The notes under the pieces were generated by a model, which ran no database searches, was not told the DNA's origin, and was given only the letters and a program-made list of their open reading frames with translations. From assembly GCF_000445445.1 (NCBI RefSeq), contig NZ_ASXP01000004.1, positions 124,001 through 188,000 of the forward strand: a stretch of 64,000 bases of DNA, read 5' to 3'. This document shows, piece after piece, positions 7,843 through 16,124 of the stretch (its first letter is position 1; every line of letters begins with the position of its first letter). The DNA is from Sporomusa ovata DSM 2662 (GTDB lineage Bacteria > Bacillota > Negativicutes > Sporomusales > Sporomusaceae). Made by a program: the position numbers and the translations under genes.

Positions 7843-8906
7843 TACAGCAGCGTTTAACTGGTTTGCGTAAGCTTATGACGATACATAGCCTTGATGCTAT
7901 TATCGTAACCAAACCGGAAAACCGGCGATATTTTAGTGGTTTTACCGGTTCCTCCGGATTACTTTTAATTGACAAACAAAGGCAGCTATTATTTACTGAC
8001 TTTAGATATATTGAGCAAGCTAATAAGCAATCACCAGAGTATCAAATTGTTCGTCATGGAGCAGATATGGTTGCTATCCTGGCAGATACAGTTAAAAAAC
8101 TAGGAATTATCCATATTGGTTTTGAAAGTGACTTTGTAACCTGGGACGCTTATCATAAGCAGGCTGCGCAGCTAACTATGGTGGAATGGCAACCTGTCCA
8201 ACTAGATGCTTTGCGAGAGATTAAAGATCAAGCTGAGCTTACACTCTTACAGCAGGCTGTCGAAATTGCCGATGCAGCCTTTAGTCATGTAGTAACGGTA
8301 ATTAGACCGGGAATAACTGAACTGGAGATTGCACTGGATCTTGAGTACCAAATGCGTAAGCTTGGTTCAGAGAAACCAGCTTTTGATACTATCGTAGCCT
8401 CCGGTTACCGCAGTGCTTTACCGCATGGTCAGGCCTCTGATAAAATCATTGAGGCGGGGGATTTTATTACCATGGATTTCGGTGCCGTATATCAGGGCTA
8501 TCATTCTGACATGACGCGAACCGTGGTGGCAGGGAAGGCTAGTGGTAAACAGCATGAAATATATAGTATTGTCCAAGCTGCTCAGTTGGCAGGCATTAAA
8601 GCCGTAGCAGCTGGTAAAACAGGTAAAGAAATTGATCAGGTTGCCAGAAAAATAATCTCCGATGCGGGCTATGGCAAATACTTTGGTCATAGTTTAGGCC
8701 ATGGAGTTGGGCTTGCTATTCATGAAGAGCCCCGGTTATCGCCTGCAAATGACAGTAAACTGGCGGCAGGCATGGTAGTGTCTGTTGAACCGGGAATTTA
8801 TCTTCCCGACTGGGGTGGCGTACGTATCGAAGATTTGGTTGTGGTTTCTGCTGCCGGCTGCACAGTTCTTACTGCCAGCAGCAAGAGCTTATTAGAAATA
8901 GAGTAA
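7839..8906 (+). CDS. M24 family Xaa-Pro peptidase
   Basis: A 355-residue aminopeptidase P / prolidase-type metallopeptidase (YqhT/PepQ-like). It has a creatinase N-terminal domain ('IIVTKPENRRYFSGFTGSSG') and a pita-bread catalytic domain with the metal ligands in 'TMDFGAVYQGYHSDMTRT', 'GHSLGHGVGLAIHEEP', 'VSVEPGIYLPDWGGVRIED' and the final Glu. It would remove residues N-terminal to proline in the cytoplasm. It overlaps aroQ (ATGA) and is followed 26 bases later by efp. The aroQ-pepQ-efp order is conserved in Bacillota. Whether it acts as an aminopeptidase or a dipeptidase cannot be told by eye. Confidence 0.9.
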   Translation: MIQQRLTGLRKLMTIHSLDAIIVTKPENRRYFSGFTGSSGLLLIDKQRQLLFTDFRYIEQANKQSPEYQIVRHGADMVAILADTVKKLGIIHIGFESDFVTWDAYHKQAAQLTMVEWQPVQLDALREIKDQAELTLLQQAVEIADAAFSHVVTVIRPGITELEIALDLEYQMRKLGSEKPAFDTIVASGYRSALPHGQASDKIIEAGDFITMDFGAVYQGYHSDMTRTVVAGKASGKQHEIYSIVQAAQLAGIKAVAAGKTGKEIDQVARKIISDAGYGKYFGHSLGHGVGLAIHEEPRLSPANDSKLAAGMVVSVEPGIYLPDWGGVRIEDLVVVSAAGCTVLTASSKSLLEIE

Positions 8907-8932
8907 TTGACCGAACATGGGGAGGCATATTA

Positions 8933-9490
8933 ATGATTTCAGTTAATGATTTTCGTACAGGGGTAACAGTTGAGATTGATAATGATGTGTGGAGCGTAGT
9001 TGACTTTCAACATGTAAAACCAGGTAAAGGTGCAGCTTTTGTTAGGGCCAAACTGAAAAATGGCCGTACCGGAGCTGTCGTTGAACGCACTTTCAACGCT
9101 GGTGAAAAATTACCCAAAGCGCATGTTGATCGCCGCGAAATGCAGTATCTCTATATGAGTGACGGCATGTACAACTTGATGGATAATGAGAATTATGAAC
9201 AGATTGAATTGTCAGCTGAGCAAATGGGTGATGCTACCAAATTCTTAAAAGAAAATATGAATATTGCCGTAATGTTTTTCCAAGGCACTGTTATCGGTAT
9301 TGATTTGCCAATGTCGGTTGAACTGACAGTTGTTGAAACTGATCCTGGTGTCAGGGGTGATACTGCTACCGGTGGTAATAAACCAGCTAAATTAGAGACT
9401 GGGCATATTGTGCGTGTACCACTCTTTATCAATATTGGTGAGGTGCTGAGAATCGATACCCGTACTGGTGACTATATCGAGCGCGCCTAA
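8933..9490 (+). CDS. efp: elongation factor P
   Basis: A 185-residue EF-P with its three beta-barrel domains. The loop 'HVKPGKGAAF' carries the conserved K32, which is post-translationally modified in bacteria and reaches the peptidyl-transferase centre to rescue ribosomes stalled on polyproline. The C-terminus 'GEVLRIDTRTGDYIERA' is canonical. A 'ggggagg' SD lies 8 bases before the ATG. Proteins in this window with proline clusters include the large protein at 55697-61789. Confidence 0.97.
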   Translation: MISVNDFRTGVTVEIDNDVWSVVDFQHVKPGKGAAFVRAKLKNGRTGAVVERTFNAGEKLPKAHVDRREMQYLYMSDGMYNLMDNENYEQIELSAEQMGDATKFLKENMNIAVMFFQGTVIGIDLPMSVELTVVETDPGVRGDTATGGNKPAKLETGHIVRVPLFINIGEVLRIDTRTGDYIERA

Positions 9491-9515
9491 AACTTAGATC
9501 AAAGAAATCTCCGAA

Positions 9516-9581
9516 AGTTATGTTTTAATAAGCATTGGATATACTACAAATAGTGTCTAATGCTTAGAACAGAACATAGCT
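9516..9581 (+). promoter_or_regulatory. long imperfect hairpin between efp and the CD1247-type gene
   Basis: Outer arms 9516-9526 and 9571-9581 pair over 11 bp (two G-U), and inner arms 9529-9536 and 9559-9566 pair over 8 bp with a further weak extension. There is no T run afterwards; the SD of the next gene (aaaggggg) starts immediately. It could be an mRNA-processing or translation-control element rather than a terminator. Confidence 0.5.
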
Positions 9582-9596
9582 AAAGGGGGTTTTTTT

Positions 9597-10076
9597 ATGA
9601 GAAATCTTAAGGAGAAAGTGGCCTATTTACATGGATTAACACAGGGTCTTAATGTCAGCGAGCATTCCTCTGAGGGTAAACTTTTAATCAATATTATTGA
9701 TGTACTTGATTCTTTTGCTGATGAGGTTCAAAGCGTTAATGTTGCACAAGTAGACCTTGAGGATTATGTGGAGTCAATTGACGAAGATTTAACTGACCTG
9801 GAAGAGCAGATTTATGAAGACTTTGATAGCGCTGCAGACGATGATTTTGACGACGACGGCTGTGAAGATGTTTTTGATGATGATATGGTTGAAGTAACTT
9901 GTCCGGACTGTCATGAACTAGTTACCTTTGAGTCTGATATCCTGGACGATGATGATGATATTGAGGTAACTTGCCCTTACTGTGGCGGTACAGTCTACGA
10001 TAACACCTTAGATGTTGTTGCCACCGACAGCCTCCAGGCTGAGCAATCTAACCATATTATGCATCCTGGTATTTGA
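9597..10076 (+). CDS. CD1247 N-terminal domain protein with C-terminal zinc ribbon
   Basis: A 159-residue, strongly acidic protein. The N-terminal helical part ('LKEKVAYLHGLTQGLNV' ... 'ELLINIIDVLDSFADEV'-like) matches the CD1247 N-terminal family found just upstream of spoIIIAA in clostridia and negativicutes. The C-terminal half has two CxxC pairs ('TCPDCHELV' and 'TCPYCGGTV') separated by an Asp-rich stretch, giving a probable rubredoxin-like zinc ribbon. Function is unknown; a structural or regulatory role linked to sporulation is only suggested by its location. Confidence 0.8.
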   Translation: MRNLKEKVAYLHGLTQGLNVSEHSSEGKLLINIIDVLDSFADEVQSVNVAQVDLEDYVESIDEDLTDLEEQIYEDFDSAADDDFDDDGCEDVFDDDMVEVTCPDCHELVTFESDILDDDDDIEVTCPYCGGTVYDNTLDVVATDSLQAEQSNHIMHPGI

Positions 10077-10155
10077 AAAAACCTTCTAAGCCTATAGCAT
10101 TGACAATCACGGAAAAACCCCAGAGTTATTATTGGAAAAATTAATTCTTTTTACT

Positions 10156-10186
10156 GACTTGGCCTGGCCGCCAAGTCTTTCTTTTG
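10156..10186 (+). terminator. Rho-independent terminator before spoIIIA operon
   Basis: An 8-bp stem (gacttggc / gccaagtc) with a 6-base loop, followed by tttctttt. It closes the efp-CD1247 unit and insulates the spoIIIA operon. Confidence 0.85.
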
Positions 10187-10213
10187 TCATAAATTATTTT
10201 TAAAAACATATCT
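10187..10213 (+). promoter_or_regulatory. candidate sigma-E promoter for the spoIIIA operon
   Basis: A -35-like TCATAAA at 10187-10193 is followed after 13 bases by CATATCT at 10207-10213, resembling the sigma-E consensus (KMATATT / CATACAnT). spoIIIA operons are transcribed by sigma-E in Bacillus, which supports the reading. The match is partial and the start site is about 70 bases upstream of the gene. Confidence 0.4.
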
Positions 10214-10280
10214 ATGTAAAGAAAAGATAGTGGAGATGAAATACAATTGCCCGAAAAATTAACTAAGGAATGATAAACGC

Positions 10281-11285
10281 ATGACAAATACACAAGATAT
10301 CTTAGTGCAACATATTTATCCGCTTTTGCCGCCCAATTTGTCTCAAATACTGATGGCAGTACCTGTCAGCTTGCTGGCTAAAGTAACTGAAATCCGTATT
10401 AGAGCAAATCAGCCGTTAGTATTAGTATTAGGTAACCATGACGTTATGATTGATGTCTTTGGACAGGCAGCCAGCCAAGCTCAGGCTTACTATTGTACCA
10501 TTCAGGATTTGCTTAAAACCTTTCAGCTACTATGTAAAAATTCCGTATATGCTTTTGAGCCGGAATTAAGGCAAGGATATCTGACCATCAAGGGCGGTCA
10601 CCGGGTTGGTTTGGCGGGACAGGCAACGGCTTTTGATGGAACGGTAAAAACACTTACCCATATTAGTTCACTCAATATTCGTTTAGCCAGAGCTATACCT
10701 GGCTGCGCTGATATTATTTTGCCCTTTGTCATCGATAGTGTTAGCCGAAGGATATATAATATCTTACTTATTTCACCGCCACGCTGTGGCAAAACAACAA
10801 TTTTGCGGGACTTAATTCGTCAGTTGAGCACTGGCAAAGCGACGTTAGGCATTGTGGGCGTACAAATTGGTCTTGTTGATGAACGATCAGAAATTGCCGC
10901 CTGCGAAAATGGTATTCCCAGTGTTGACCTGGGTCCCCGGGTTGATGTGCTGGATGCGTGTCCTAAAGCGAGTGGATTATTAATGCTTATCCGTTCAATG
11001 GCGCCGGAAGTAATAGCAACAGACGAATTGGGCCGGGCAGAGGATGCTGCGGCAGTGCGGGAAGCTATTCATGCCGGCGTAAGTGTGCTGGCCACTGTTC
11101 ATAGCCGGACAATAAACGAACTGCGTGAACGTCCGTATATTGGTGAATTGGTACAACAAAAAATGTTTGACCGCTATGTTATCCTGAGCAACCGTTTAGG
11201 ACCGGGAACAATTGAAAAAATAATTGATTCCCGGTTGGAAAAGACAGTATATGCTTGTTCCAATGAGGTGAGAGAATGTGGCTGA
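10281..11285 (+). CDS. spoIIIAA: stage III sporulation protein AA (secretion-type ATPase)
   Basis: A 334-residue cytoplasmic AAA ATPase related to type II/IV secretion ATPases. The Walker A motif 'SPPRCGKTT' is at residues 165-173, followed by 'LVDERSEIA' (Asp box) and 'EVIATDELGRAEDAAAVREAIHAG' (Walker B, seen in parts). It powers the SpoIIIA-SpoIIQ channel that links the mother cell to the engulfed forespore. It overlaps spoIIIAB by 10 bases. All eight spoIIIA genes follow in the usual order. Confidence 0.96.
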   Translation: MTNTQDILVQHIYPLLPPNLSQILMAVPVSLLAKVTEIRIRANQPLVLVLGNHDVMIDVFGQAASQAQAYYCTIQDLLKTFQLLCKNSVYAFEPELRQGYLTIKGGHRVGLAGQATAFDGTVKTLTHISSLNIRLARAIPGCADIILPFVIDSVSRRIYNILLISPPRCGKTTILRDLIRQLSTGKATLGIVGVQIGLVDERSEIAACENGIPSVDLGPRVDVLDACPKASGLLMLIRSMAPEVIATDELGRAEDAAAVREAIHAGVSVLATVHSRTINELRERPYIGELVQQKMFDRYVILSNRLGPGTIEKIIDSRLEKTVYACSNEVRECG

Positions 11286-11794
11286 AAATTTTGGGCAGTC
11301 TGCTGATTATTGTCGCCGGTACAGCTATGGGCTTTAGTGTCGCGGCACGCTATGTTGAGCGTCCGCGTCAAATCCGCCAGCTAATCAGCTGTTTGTCAGC
11401 CTTACAATCACACATCAACTATGCAGCAATACCGTTGCCGGGAGCATTGTCGCAATGCACCTCAGGTATAGCAGGACCAGTAGCGGACTTTTTTAACACG
11501 ATGTCATTATTGCTGCTCAATAACGGTTGGTTAACACCGCAGGCTGCTATGGATCAGGCTCTAATGGAATCAAAACAACTGGTTTTAAATCAGCCTGAAC
11601 GGGAAATTCTTACGGTATTTAGTGCCAATCTTGGCAGTATGGACCGCGAGGAACAGCATAAGTCATTGGAACTGGTCCAGGAGCAATTATCCAGAATCCA
11701 ATATGAGGCGGAAAAGCTCTGTGAGCAAAACGTCAAGATGTATAGATACTTAGGGCTCTGCAGTGGCTTAGCAATAGTCATAATTTTAGTGTAA
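11276..11794 (+). CDS. spoIIIAB: stage III sporulation protein AB
   Basis: A 172-residue membrane protein with an N-terminal hydrophobic helix ('LGSLLIIVAGTAMGFSVAARY') and a C-terminal one ('YLGLCSGLAIVIILV') around a cytoplasmic helical domain, the architecture of SpoIIIAB (related to type II secretion GspF). It is a component of the mother-cell side of the feeding-tube channel. The start ATG lies inside the end of spoIIIAA. Unlike the other junctions of this operon, it is followed by a 154-base gap containing a palindromic element. Confidence 0.93.
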   Translation: MWLKILGSLLIIVAGTAMGFSVAARYVERPRQIRQLISCLSALQSHINYAAIPLPGALSQCTSGIAGPVADFFNTMSLLLLNNGWLTPQAAMDQALMESKQLVLNQPEREILTVFSANLGSMDREEQHKSLELVQEQLSRIQYEAEKLCEQNVKMYRYLGLCSGLAIVIILV

Positions 11795-11830
11795 CTATAT
11801 ATTCCGCGTTAAAGAAGTTTACAGGCGCAA

Positions 11831-11898
11831 GCGGGTGGTGTATTGACAACGCTCCACCACTAGCGTTTGACTTCCGCTTTTGCCAACACACCACCCGC
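11831..11898. repeat. nested palindromic element between spoIIIAB and spoIIIAC
   Basis: A perfect 11-bp inverted repeat (gcgggtggtgt at 11831-11841, acaccacccgc at 11888-11898) encloses an inner inverted repeat (aacgct at 11848-11853, agcgtt at 11862-11867). The arms are GC-rich in an otherwise AT-rich neighbourhood. The size and shape suggest a REP- or MITE-like palindrome. It could also act as an mRNA stability hairpin within the operon. There is no T run, so termination is unlikely. Confidence 0.65.
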
Positions 11899-11948
11899 CT
11901 GCAAGAGTCCTTAATACGTTGTATATAGACCATAGGAGGGGAATGGGT

Positions 11949-12146
11949 ATGGGAATCGATGTATTATTTAAAATTGCCGGGGTAGGTATCTTGATTTCTG
12001 TTTTTCATACAGCGTTAAAACAAGCCGGTAAAGAAGATATGGCTCACTTATGTACGCTTGCCGGTTTTGCGCTAGTGTTATTATGGGTTGTGCAATTATT
12101 GGGACGATTGTTTACCACTGTACAGGATGTATTTAAGTTGTTCTAA
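11949..12146 (+). CDS. spoIIIAC: stage III sporulation protein AC
   Basis: A 65-residue integral membrane protein with two hydrophobic helices ('IDVLFKIAGVGILISVFHTAL' region and 'LCTLAGFALVLLWVVQLLGRLF' region), separated by the conserved 'KQAGKEDMA' loop. Start choice: the SD 'ggaggg' (11935-11940) is 8 bases from the ATG at 11949 and only 2 from the ATG at 11943. An upstream extension to 11880 would run through the palindrome and is rejected. It works with SpoIIIAD in the channel. Confidence 0.92.
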   Translation: MGIDVLFKIAGVGILISVFHTALKQAGKEDMAHLCTLAGFALVLLWVVQLLGRLFTTVQDVFKLF

Positions 12147-12160
12147 GGGGTGTAAGCACC

Positions 12161-12547
12161 ATGGAAATCATCCAAATTATCGGGTTGGGACTTGTTGTTA
12201 CCTTGTTGATTTTAATTATTAAACAACAACGCCCCGAACTGGCTGTACAGCTGGGGCTCACACTGTCAGCAATTATTTTTTTAATGGTACTAAGTAAGCT
12301 TAGTGTTGTGCTTGATTTATTTCGAGATTTAGCCGAAAAAGCCAATATCAGTCAGATGTACCTGAATACTATTCTTAAAATTATCGGTATTGCTTATGTA
12401 ACTGAATTTGGTGCTCAAGTTTGTCGCGATGCCGGTGAAGGTGCAGTTGCCGGCAAAATTGAGTTTGCTGGTAAAATTCTTGTAATGGTCCTGGCAGTAC
12501 CGATCATTGCCTTAGTATTAGATACCATCGTAAGACTCATTCCTTAA
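12161..12547 (+). CDS. spoIIIAD: stage III sporulation protein AD
   Basis: A 128-residue membrane protein with four hydrophobic segments, typical of SpoIIIAD ('LGLVVTLLILIIKQQRPELA', 'GIAYVTEFGAQVCRDAGE', 'FAGKILVMVLAVPIIALVL'). It is the membrane partner of SpoIIIAC. A short hairpin (ggtg-taag-cacc, 12149-12160) sits between the SD and the ATG and may modulate initiation. Confidence 0.94.
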   Translation: MEIIQIIGLGLVVTLLILIIKQQRPELAVQLGLTLSAIIFLMVLSKLSVVLDLFRDLAEKANISQMYLNTILKIIGIAYVTEFGAQVCRDAGEGAVAGKIEFAGKILVMVLAVPIIALVLDTIVRLIP

Positions 12548-12559
12548 GGTGGAATGCGC

Positions 12560-13717
12560 ATGAAAAAAGGTATACTAGCACTATTGTTTATCTTATGCAG
12601 TAATATTGCCTGGGCGGCACCTGATGTCACCCCGGAATTGCCTATTGAACTGCTGGATGGTTCATCGGTTACTAATATTAACCATTTTATTCAGGTAATT
12701 AATAAGGAACTGAATGAAGATATCCCCTTTTTAACGGCGGCAACAATTAAAGATATTGCCACCAAAGGTCTGGATTTTAACTGGCAGACAATGAGTACTA
12801 CCGTTCTCTCTTGTTTGTTTAAAGAATTGGCAACAAATATTCATCTTATGGGCAAGTTGTTATTTTTAGCGGTACTATGCGCACTGTTACAAAATCTGCA
12901 AAATTCATTTGAGCAATCGTCAATCTCGTTATTAGCGTATAGTGTGTGTTTTATATTTTTATGTGTAATTTCCCTGAGTGCTTTTTATAATGGGCTGACA
13001 CTTGCCCGGGAAACGGTCGGTACGATGGTCGGATTTATGGAGGCGCTGCTGCCGCTTTTATTATCCTTGTTAGCCGGGGTTGGAGCATTAACCTCGGCGG
13101 CGCTTTTAACTCCACTTATGCTGCTGGTTGTTAGTGTAACAAGTGTCATTGTGAAAGATATTGTTTTGCCGTTACTATTCTTAACCGCTGTTTTGGAGTG
13201 TGTAAACTATCTTTCCGGCACATATCGGCTCAGTAATTTGACCGGCGTACTTAAACAGGCCGGAATGATGATCCTCGGATTTGTGTTGGTAGTATTTATT
13301 GGCATCGTTAGTATTCAGGGTGTTGCCGGCAGTATCGCTGATGGTCTGACTTTACGGACAGCCAAGTATGCTACAGCAACATTTATACCGGTTGTCGGCA
13401 AAATGTTTGCTGATACTGTTGAACTGGTCATGGGAGCTTCGCTGCTACTAAAAAATGCTGTAGGTATATTTGGGGTGGTAGCCATTGCTTTACTGTGTGC
13501 ACTACCACTTATTAAGCTTCTTTCGCTGATCGTAGTTATGAAGATAGCAGGAGCATTGATTCAGCCTATGGGTGACGAGAAAATGGCAAAGTGTCTTGAT
13601 GCCATGGGAAACAATCTAGTATTAGTTTTTGCCGCATTACTTACAGTAGCCTTAATGTTTTTTTTGGTAGTTACCATGATTATTGCTGCCGGCAGTGTTG
13701 CCATGATGCTGCGATAG
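12560..13717 (+). CDS. spoIIIAE: stage III sporulation protein AE
   Basis: A 385-residue polytopic protein starting with a signal peptide ('MKKGILALLFILCSNIAWA'), then about seven membrane helices. The signal peptide and multiple C-terminal helices are hallmarks of SpoIIIAE, an essential channel component required for forespore sigma-G activity. An ATG at 12554 is in frame, but the SD 'aaggtgga' lies 6 bases upstream of 12560, so the second ATG is preferred. It is spaced 12 bases from spoIIIAD. Confidence 0.94.
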   Translation: MKKGILALLFILCSNIAWAAPDVTPELPIELLDGSSVTNINHFIQVINKELNEDIPFLTAATIKDIATKGLDFNWQTMSTTVLSCLFKELATNIHLMGKLLFLAVLCALLQNLQNSFEQSSISLLAYSVCFIFLCVISLSAFYNGLTLARETVGTMVGFMEALLPLLLSLLAGVGALTSAALLTPLMLLVVSVTSVIVKDIVLPLLFLTAVLECVNYLSGTYRLSNLTGVLKQAGMMILGFVLVVFIGIVSIQGVAGSIADGLTLRTAKYATATFIPVVGKMFADTVELVMGASLLLKNAVGIFGVVAIALLCALPLIKLLSLIVVMKIAGALIQPMGDEKMAKCLDAMGNNLVLVFAALLTVALMFFLVVTMIIAAGSVAMMLR

Positions 13718-13735
13718 GGGTTGGTAAAATAGGGT

Positions 13736-14365
13736 ATGATAGCTTTCATTACAGCTTGGATAAAGGGCATTATATTTGTAGTATTGTTTGCCGCCTTTCT
13801 CGAACTTTTGTTACCTAATAACAGTATGCAACGCTTTGTTAGAGTCATTATGGGTTTATTCATCATGCTGGCGATATTAAATCCTATCATTGGTGTTATT
13901 GAGCATCAAGTAACGGCTGATCAATTGCCGGTACTGGCAGCACGGGTAGACAGTAACTTAGCTGCTGCCGATGTCTTACAGGCTACTAACAATGTTGCCG
14001 AAAAACGTGAGCAGTTGGCCCGCGATTTATATGTTAAAGATTTATCCAGACAAATTAGAGCAACTGTCATGGCCGTCGATGGTGTTGCTGACGCTAAAGT
14101 AGTAGTAACTATTGATAATGGAGATACTGGCCCCCAAAAAACAAGTAAAGCAATGGGCAAATTAAAACATGTAGTGGTATATCTTGAACCGGGAATTACT
14201 GCCAGTGAACGAAAAATTTCCCAGGTAACTGTTGGCGTTTCTATTTCTGGAGCGGCCCCGGAAGCAAAGAAACTGCCTGCAGTGGTAGTAGATAAGGTTA
14301 CCCGGGTAGTGACAGAACTTTATCAGCTTAGATCTAGTCAAGTTGAAGTTAGGTGGATGAATTAA
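13736..14365 (+). CDS. spoIIIAF: stage III sporulation protein AF
   Basis: A 209-residue protein with two N-terminal membrane helices ('WIKGIIFVVLFAAFLELLLP' and 'VIMGLFIMLAILNPIIGVI') and an extracytoplasmic domain. The 'LARDLYVKDLSRQIRATVMAVDGVADAKVVV' region (seen in parts) resembles the ring-building motif shared by SpoIIIAF-AH and type III secretion ring proteins. Part of the mother-cell side of the channel. Confidence 0.9.
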   Translation: MIAFITAWIKGIIFVVLFAAFLELLLPNNSMQRFVRVIMGLFIMLAILNPIIGVIEHQVTADQLPVLAARVDSNLAAADVLQATNNVAEKREQLARDLYVKDLSRQIRATVMAVDGVADAKVVVTIDNGDTGPQKTSKAMGKLKHVVVYLEPGITASERKISQVTVGVSISGAAPEAKKLPAVVVDKVTRVVTELYQLRSSQVEVRWMN

Positions 14366-14378
14366 GGAGGTTAATGCT

Positions 14379-14996
14379 ATGAGTATGCAAGGAACTTCTC
14401 TGAAGGAATGGCTATCAGGAGCAAAAAAAGTTATGCCCAGCCAATTACTGAAAGCTGGGGTAGTAAATGCCAGACTGCTATGGCTGGGCTTACTGGGAAT
14501 TATTTTGCTGGTATTTGGCGGTGTCTATGAACCGTTTATTGCTACACCCAAACCAATTGTTCCCGTCGAAACTGTCAAAAATACGCCTGCGATGAACCGT
14601 AGTTATGAAGAAGCTCTTGAGAGCAAGGTAGGCAATTTACTAGCGCAGATTAAAGGCGCAGGCGCGGTATCTGTAAGTATAACACTCGAAAGAAGCGGTA
14701 AGCAGGAGCATGCTCAAAATATCACCAAGGAAACAAAAACAATCCAGGAAAAAGATAATACCGGTGGTATCCGCACTACAACGGAAACCAAAGAATCGCA
14801 GCAAGTGTTATTAAGCAAAGAAAGTGGAGCTGATAAACCAGTAATAGTTCAAGAATATAAGCCTGTCATTAAAGGTGTACTGGTAGTGGCTGAGGGCGCC
14901 TATGACTCAGTAGTTAAAGCCAATTTAACCAAAGCCATTGAAGCAGGCCTCGGAATTCCAGCCTATAAAATAACTGTTTTGCCCCAAAGAAAGTGA
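14379..14996 (+). CDS. spoIIIAG: stage III sporulation protein AG
   Basis: A 205-residue protein with one membrane helix near residues 27-48 and a ring-building-motif domain ('ESKVGNLLAQIKGAGAVSVSITLE' and 'KGVLVVAEGAYDSVVKANLTKAIE', in parts). In Bacillus SpoIIIAG forms a large ring in the intermembrane space. SD 'aaggagg' lies before the ATG. It ends 11 bases before the spoIIIAH start. Confidence 0.93.
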   Translation: MSMQGTSLKEWLSGAKKVMPSQLLKAGVVNARLLWLGLLGIILLVFGGVYEPFIATPKPIVPVETVKNTPAMNRSYEEALESKVGNLLAQIKGAGAVSVSITLERSGKQEHAQNITKETKTIQEKDNTGGIRTTTETKESQQVLLSKESGADKPVIVQEYKPVIKGVLVVAEGAYDSVVKANLTKAIEAGLGIPAYKITVLPQRK

Positions 14997-15007
14997 GGTT
15001 AAAAGAG

Positions 15008-15550
15008 ATGAAAATAATATCCGTTTTTTCCATAAACAAACTAGGAAAATTCGCCTCGTTACTCGTAGCCTTAGGGATACTTTTACTGATAATCAGCGGT
15101 GTCTGGAACTACTACCAGGATATGCTTCAGGTCAGGGCTAACCGGTCTAATGCGATGCAGGTTACAAAGCAGGTATTTCCTGATCAAGTTGTACCGGTTA
15201 TGGCTCCTGATTTTTTTACCGAGTATCGTCTGGAACGGGATAAAATACGCAGTGAACGGTCTGATCTTTTGCGAGAAATTATCCAGAATGCCCCCACCCA
15301 GGATTCCAAACAACAGGCCCAGGAAACAATTCTCAAAATGACTTTGGAAAAACAGCGGGAAGTAGAAATGGAAAATCTAATTAAAGCCAAAGGGTTTGCT
15401 GATGCGCTGGTCTTTGTCCGTGACAATTCGGTAAGTGCAGTAGTTAAGACAACGGCACTTACCCAGGAAGAGGTTGTTCAGGTGGCCGAAGTAATCAGTC
15501 GTATTTCCGGAATTAAACCTGGCGATATAACGATTAGTGCAAAACCATAA
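15008..15550 (+). CDS. spoIIIAH: stage III sporulation protein AH
   Basis: A 180-residue protein with a single N-terminal membrane helix ('FASLLVALGILLLIISGVWNYY') and a YscJ/FliF-like domain ('RDKIRSERSDLLREII', 'VVQVAEVISRISGIKPGDITIS'). SpoIIIAH binds SpoIIQ across the intermembrane space to dock the channel. A GTG at 14993 is in frame, but the SD 'gaggtt' is 7 bases before ATG 15008, so 15008 is chosen. The gene ends in a hairpin terminator. Confidence 0.93.
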   Translation: MKIISVFSINKLGKFASLLVALGILLLIISGVWNYYQDMLQVRANRSNAMQVTKQVFPDQVVPVMAPDFFTEYRLERDKIRSERSDLLREIIQNAPTQDSKQQAQETILKMTLEKQREVEMENLIKAKGFADALVFVRDNSVSAVVKTTALTQEEVVQVAEVISRISGIKPGDITISAKP

Positions 15551-15578
15551 CTAAAGCATACGGCTATGGTTTATTTTT
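15542..15578 (+). terminator. terminator at the end of the spoIIIA operon
   Basis: An 8-bp stem (aaaccata / tatggttt) with a 15-base loop overlaps the spoIIIAH stop codon and is followed by attttt. It is AT-rich but well placed. Confidence 0.6.
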
Positions 15579-15588
15579 CTAACCCAAA

Positions 15589-15617
15589 TTGTAAAAGTGG
15601 AAAAAGCTTGGTATAAT
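15589..15617 (+). promoter_or_regulatory. sigma-A-type promoter for the Asp23/AmaP operon
   Basis: TTGTAA at 15589-15594 and a perfect TATAAT at 15612-15617 are separated by 17 bases. They lie about 70 bases upstream of the Asp23 gene and after the spoIIIA terminator, so the cell-envelope/nusB genes have their own vegetative promoter. Confidence 0.65.
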
Positions 15618-15688
15618 ATATAGTTATAAGATATCTGTCTCTCTATATAATAGTTAGTAGGATGTAACAGAGCGTTAGGGGGGTTGGA

Positions 15689-16090
15689 GTGGAAAAGAAA
15701 GAACGCCTGGAAAAGACTGAGCATAATGATGTTGGTTCTATTCGGATAGCTGATGAAGTAGTTGGCATAATTGCCGGACTTGCAGCAACAGAGGTAGCTG
15801 GTGTTGCCGGCATGAGCGCTGGCTTAGTTGGCGGTATTGCTGAAATGCTGGGCAAGAAAAACCTTTCCAAAGGTGTTAAGGTTGAGGTCGGCGAACGGGA
15901 AGCAGCTGTTGATCTATATATCATTGTTGAATATGGTGTCCGCATACCGGATGTAGCCTTACGGGTCCAGGAAAATGTTAAGCGCGGCATTGAGTCTATG
16001 ACTGGTCTTGATGTTGTTGAGGTTAATATTCATGTTCAAGGCGTAGGTTTTGCCGCAGAAGGTAAAGAAGAAGATATTAGGGTAAGATAA
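15689..16090 (+). CDS. Asp23/Gls24 family envelope stress protein
   Basis: A 133-residue Asp23/Gls24 (YqhY-like) protein. Features: 'GSIRIADEVVGIIAGLAATEVAGVAGM', 'VKVEVGEREAAVDLYIIVEYGVRIPDVALRVQENVKRGIESMTGLDVVEVNIHVQGV' (seen in parts). In Staphylococcus Asp23 is anchored beneath the membrane by AmaP, and the next gene here is AmaP. YqhY in Bacillus is linked to acetyl-CoA carboxylase control, but accBC, which often sit beside it, are absent. GTG start at 15689 with SD 'gggggg' upstream. Confidence 0.93.
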   Translation: MEKKERLEKTEHNDVGSIRIADEVVGIIAGLAATEVAGVAGMSAGLVGGIAEMLGKKNLSKGVKVEVGEREAAVDLYIIVEYGVRIPDVALRVQENVKRGIESMTGLDVVEVNIHVQGVGFAAEGKEEDIRVR

Positions 16091-16124
16091 TTAGAATTAG
16101 GAAAGGCCAAAGAAAGGAGACACT

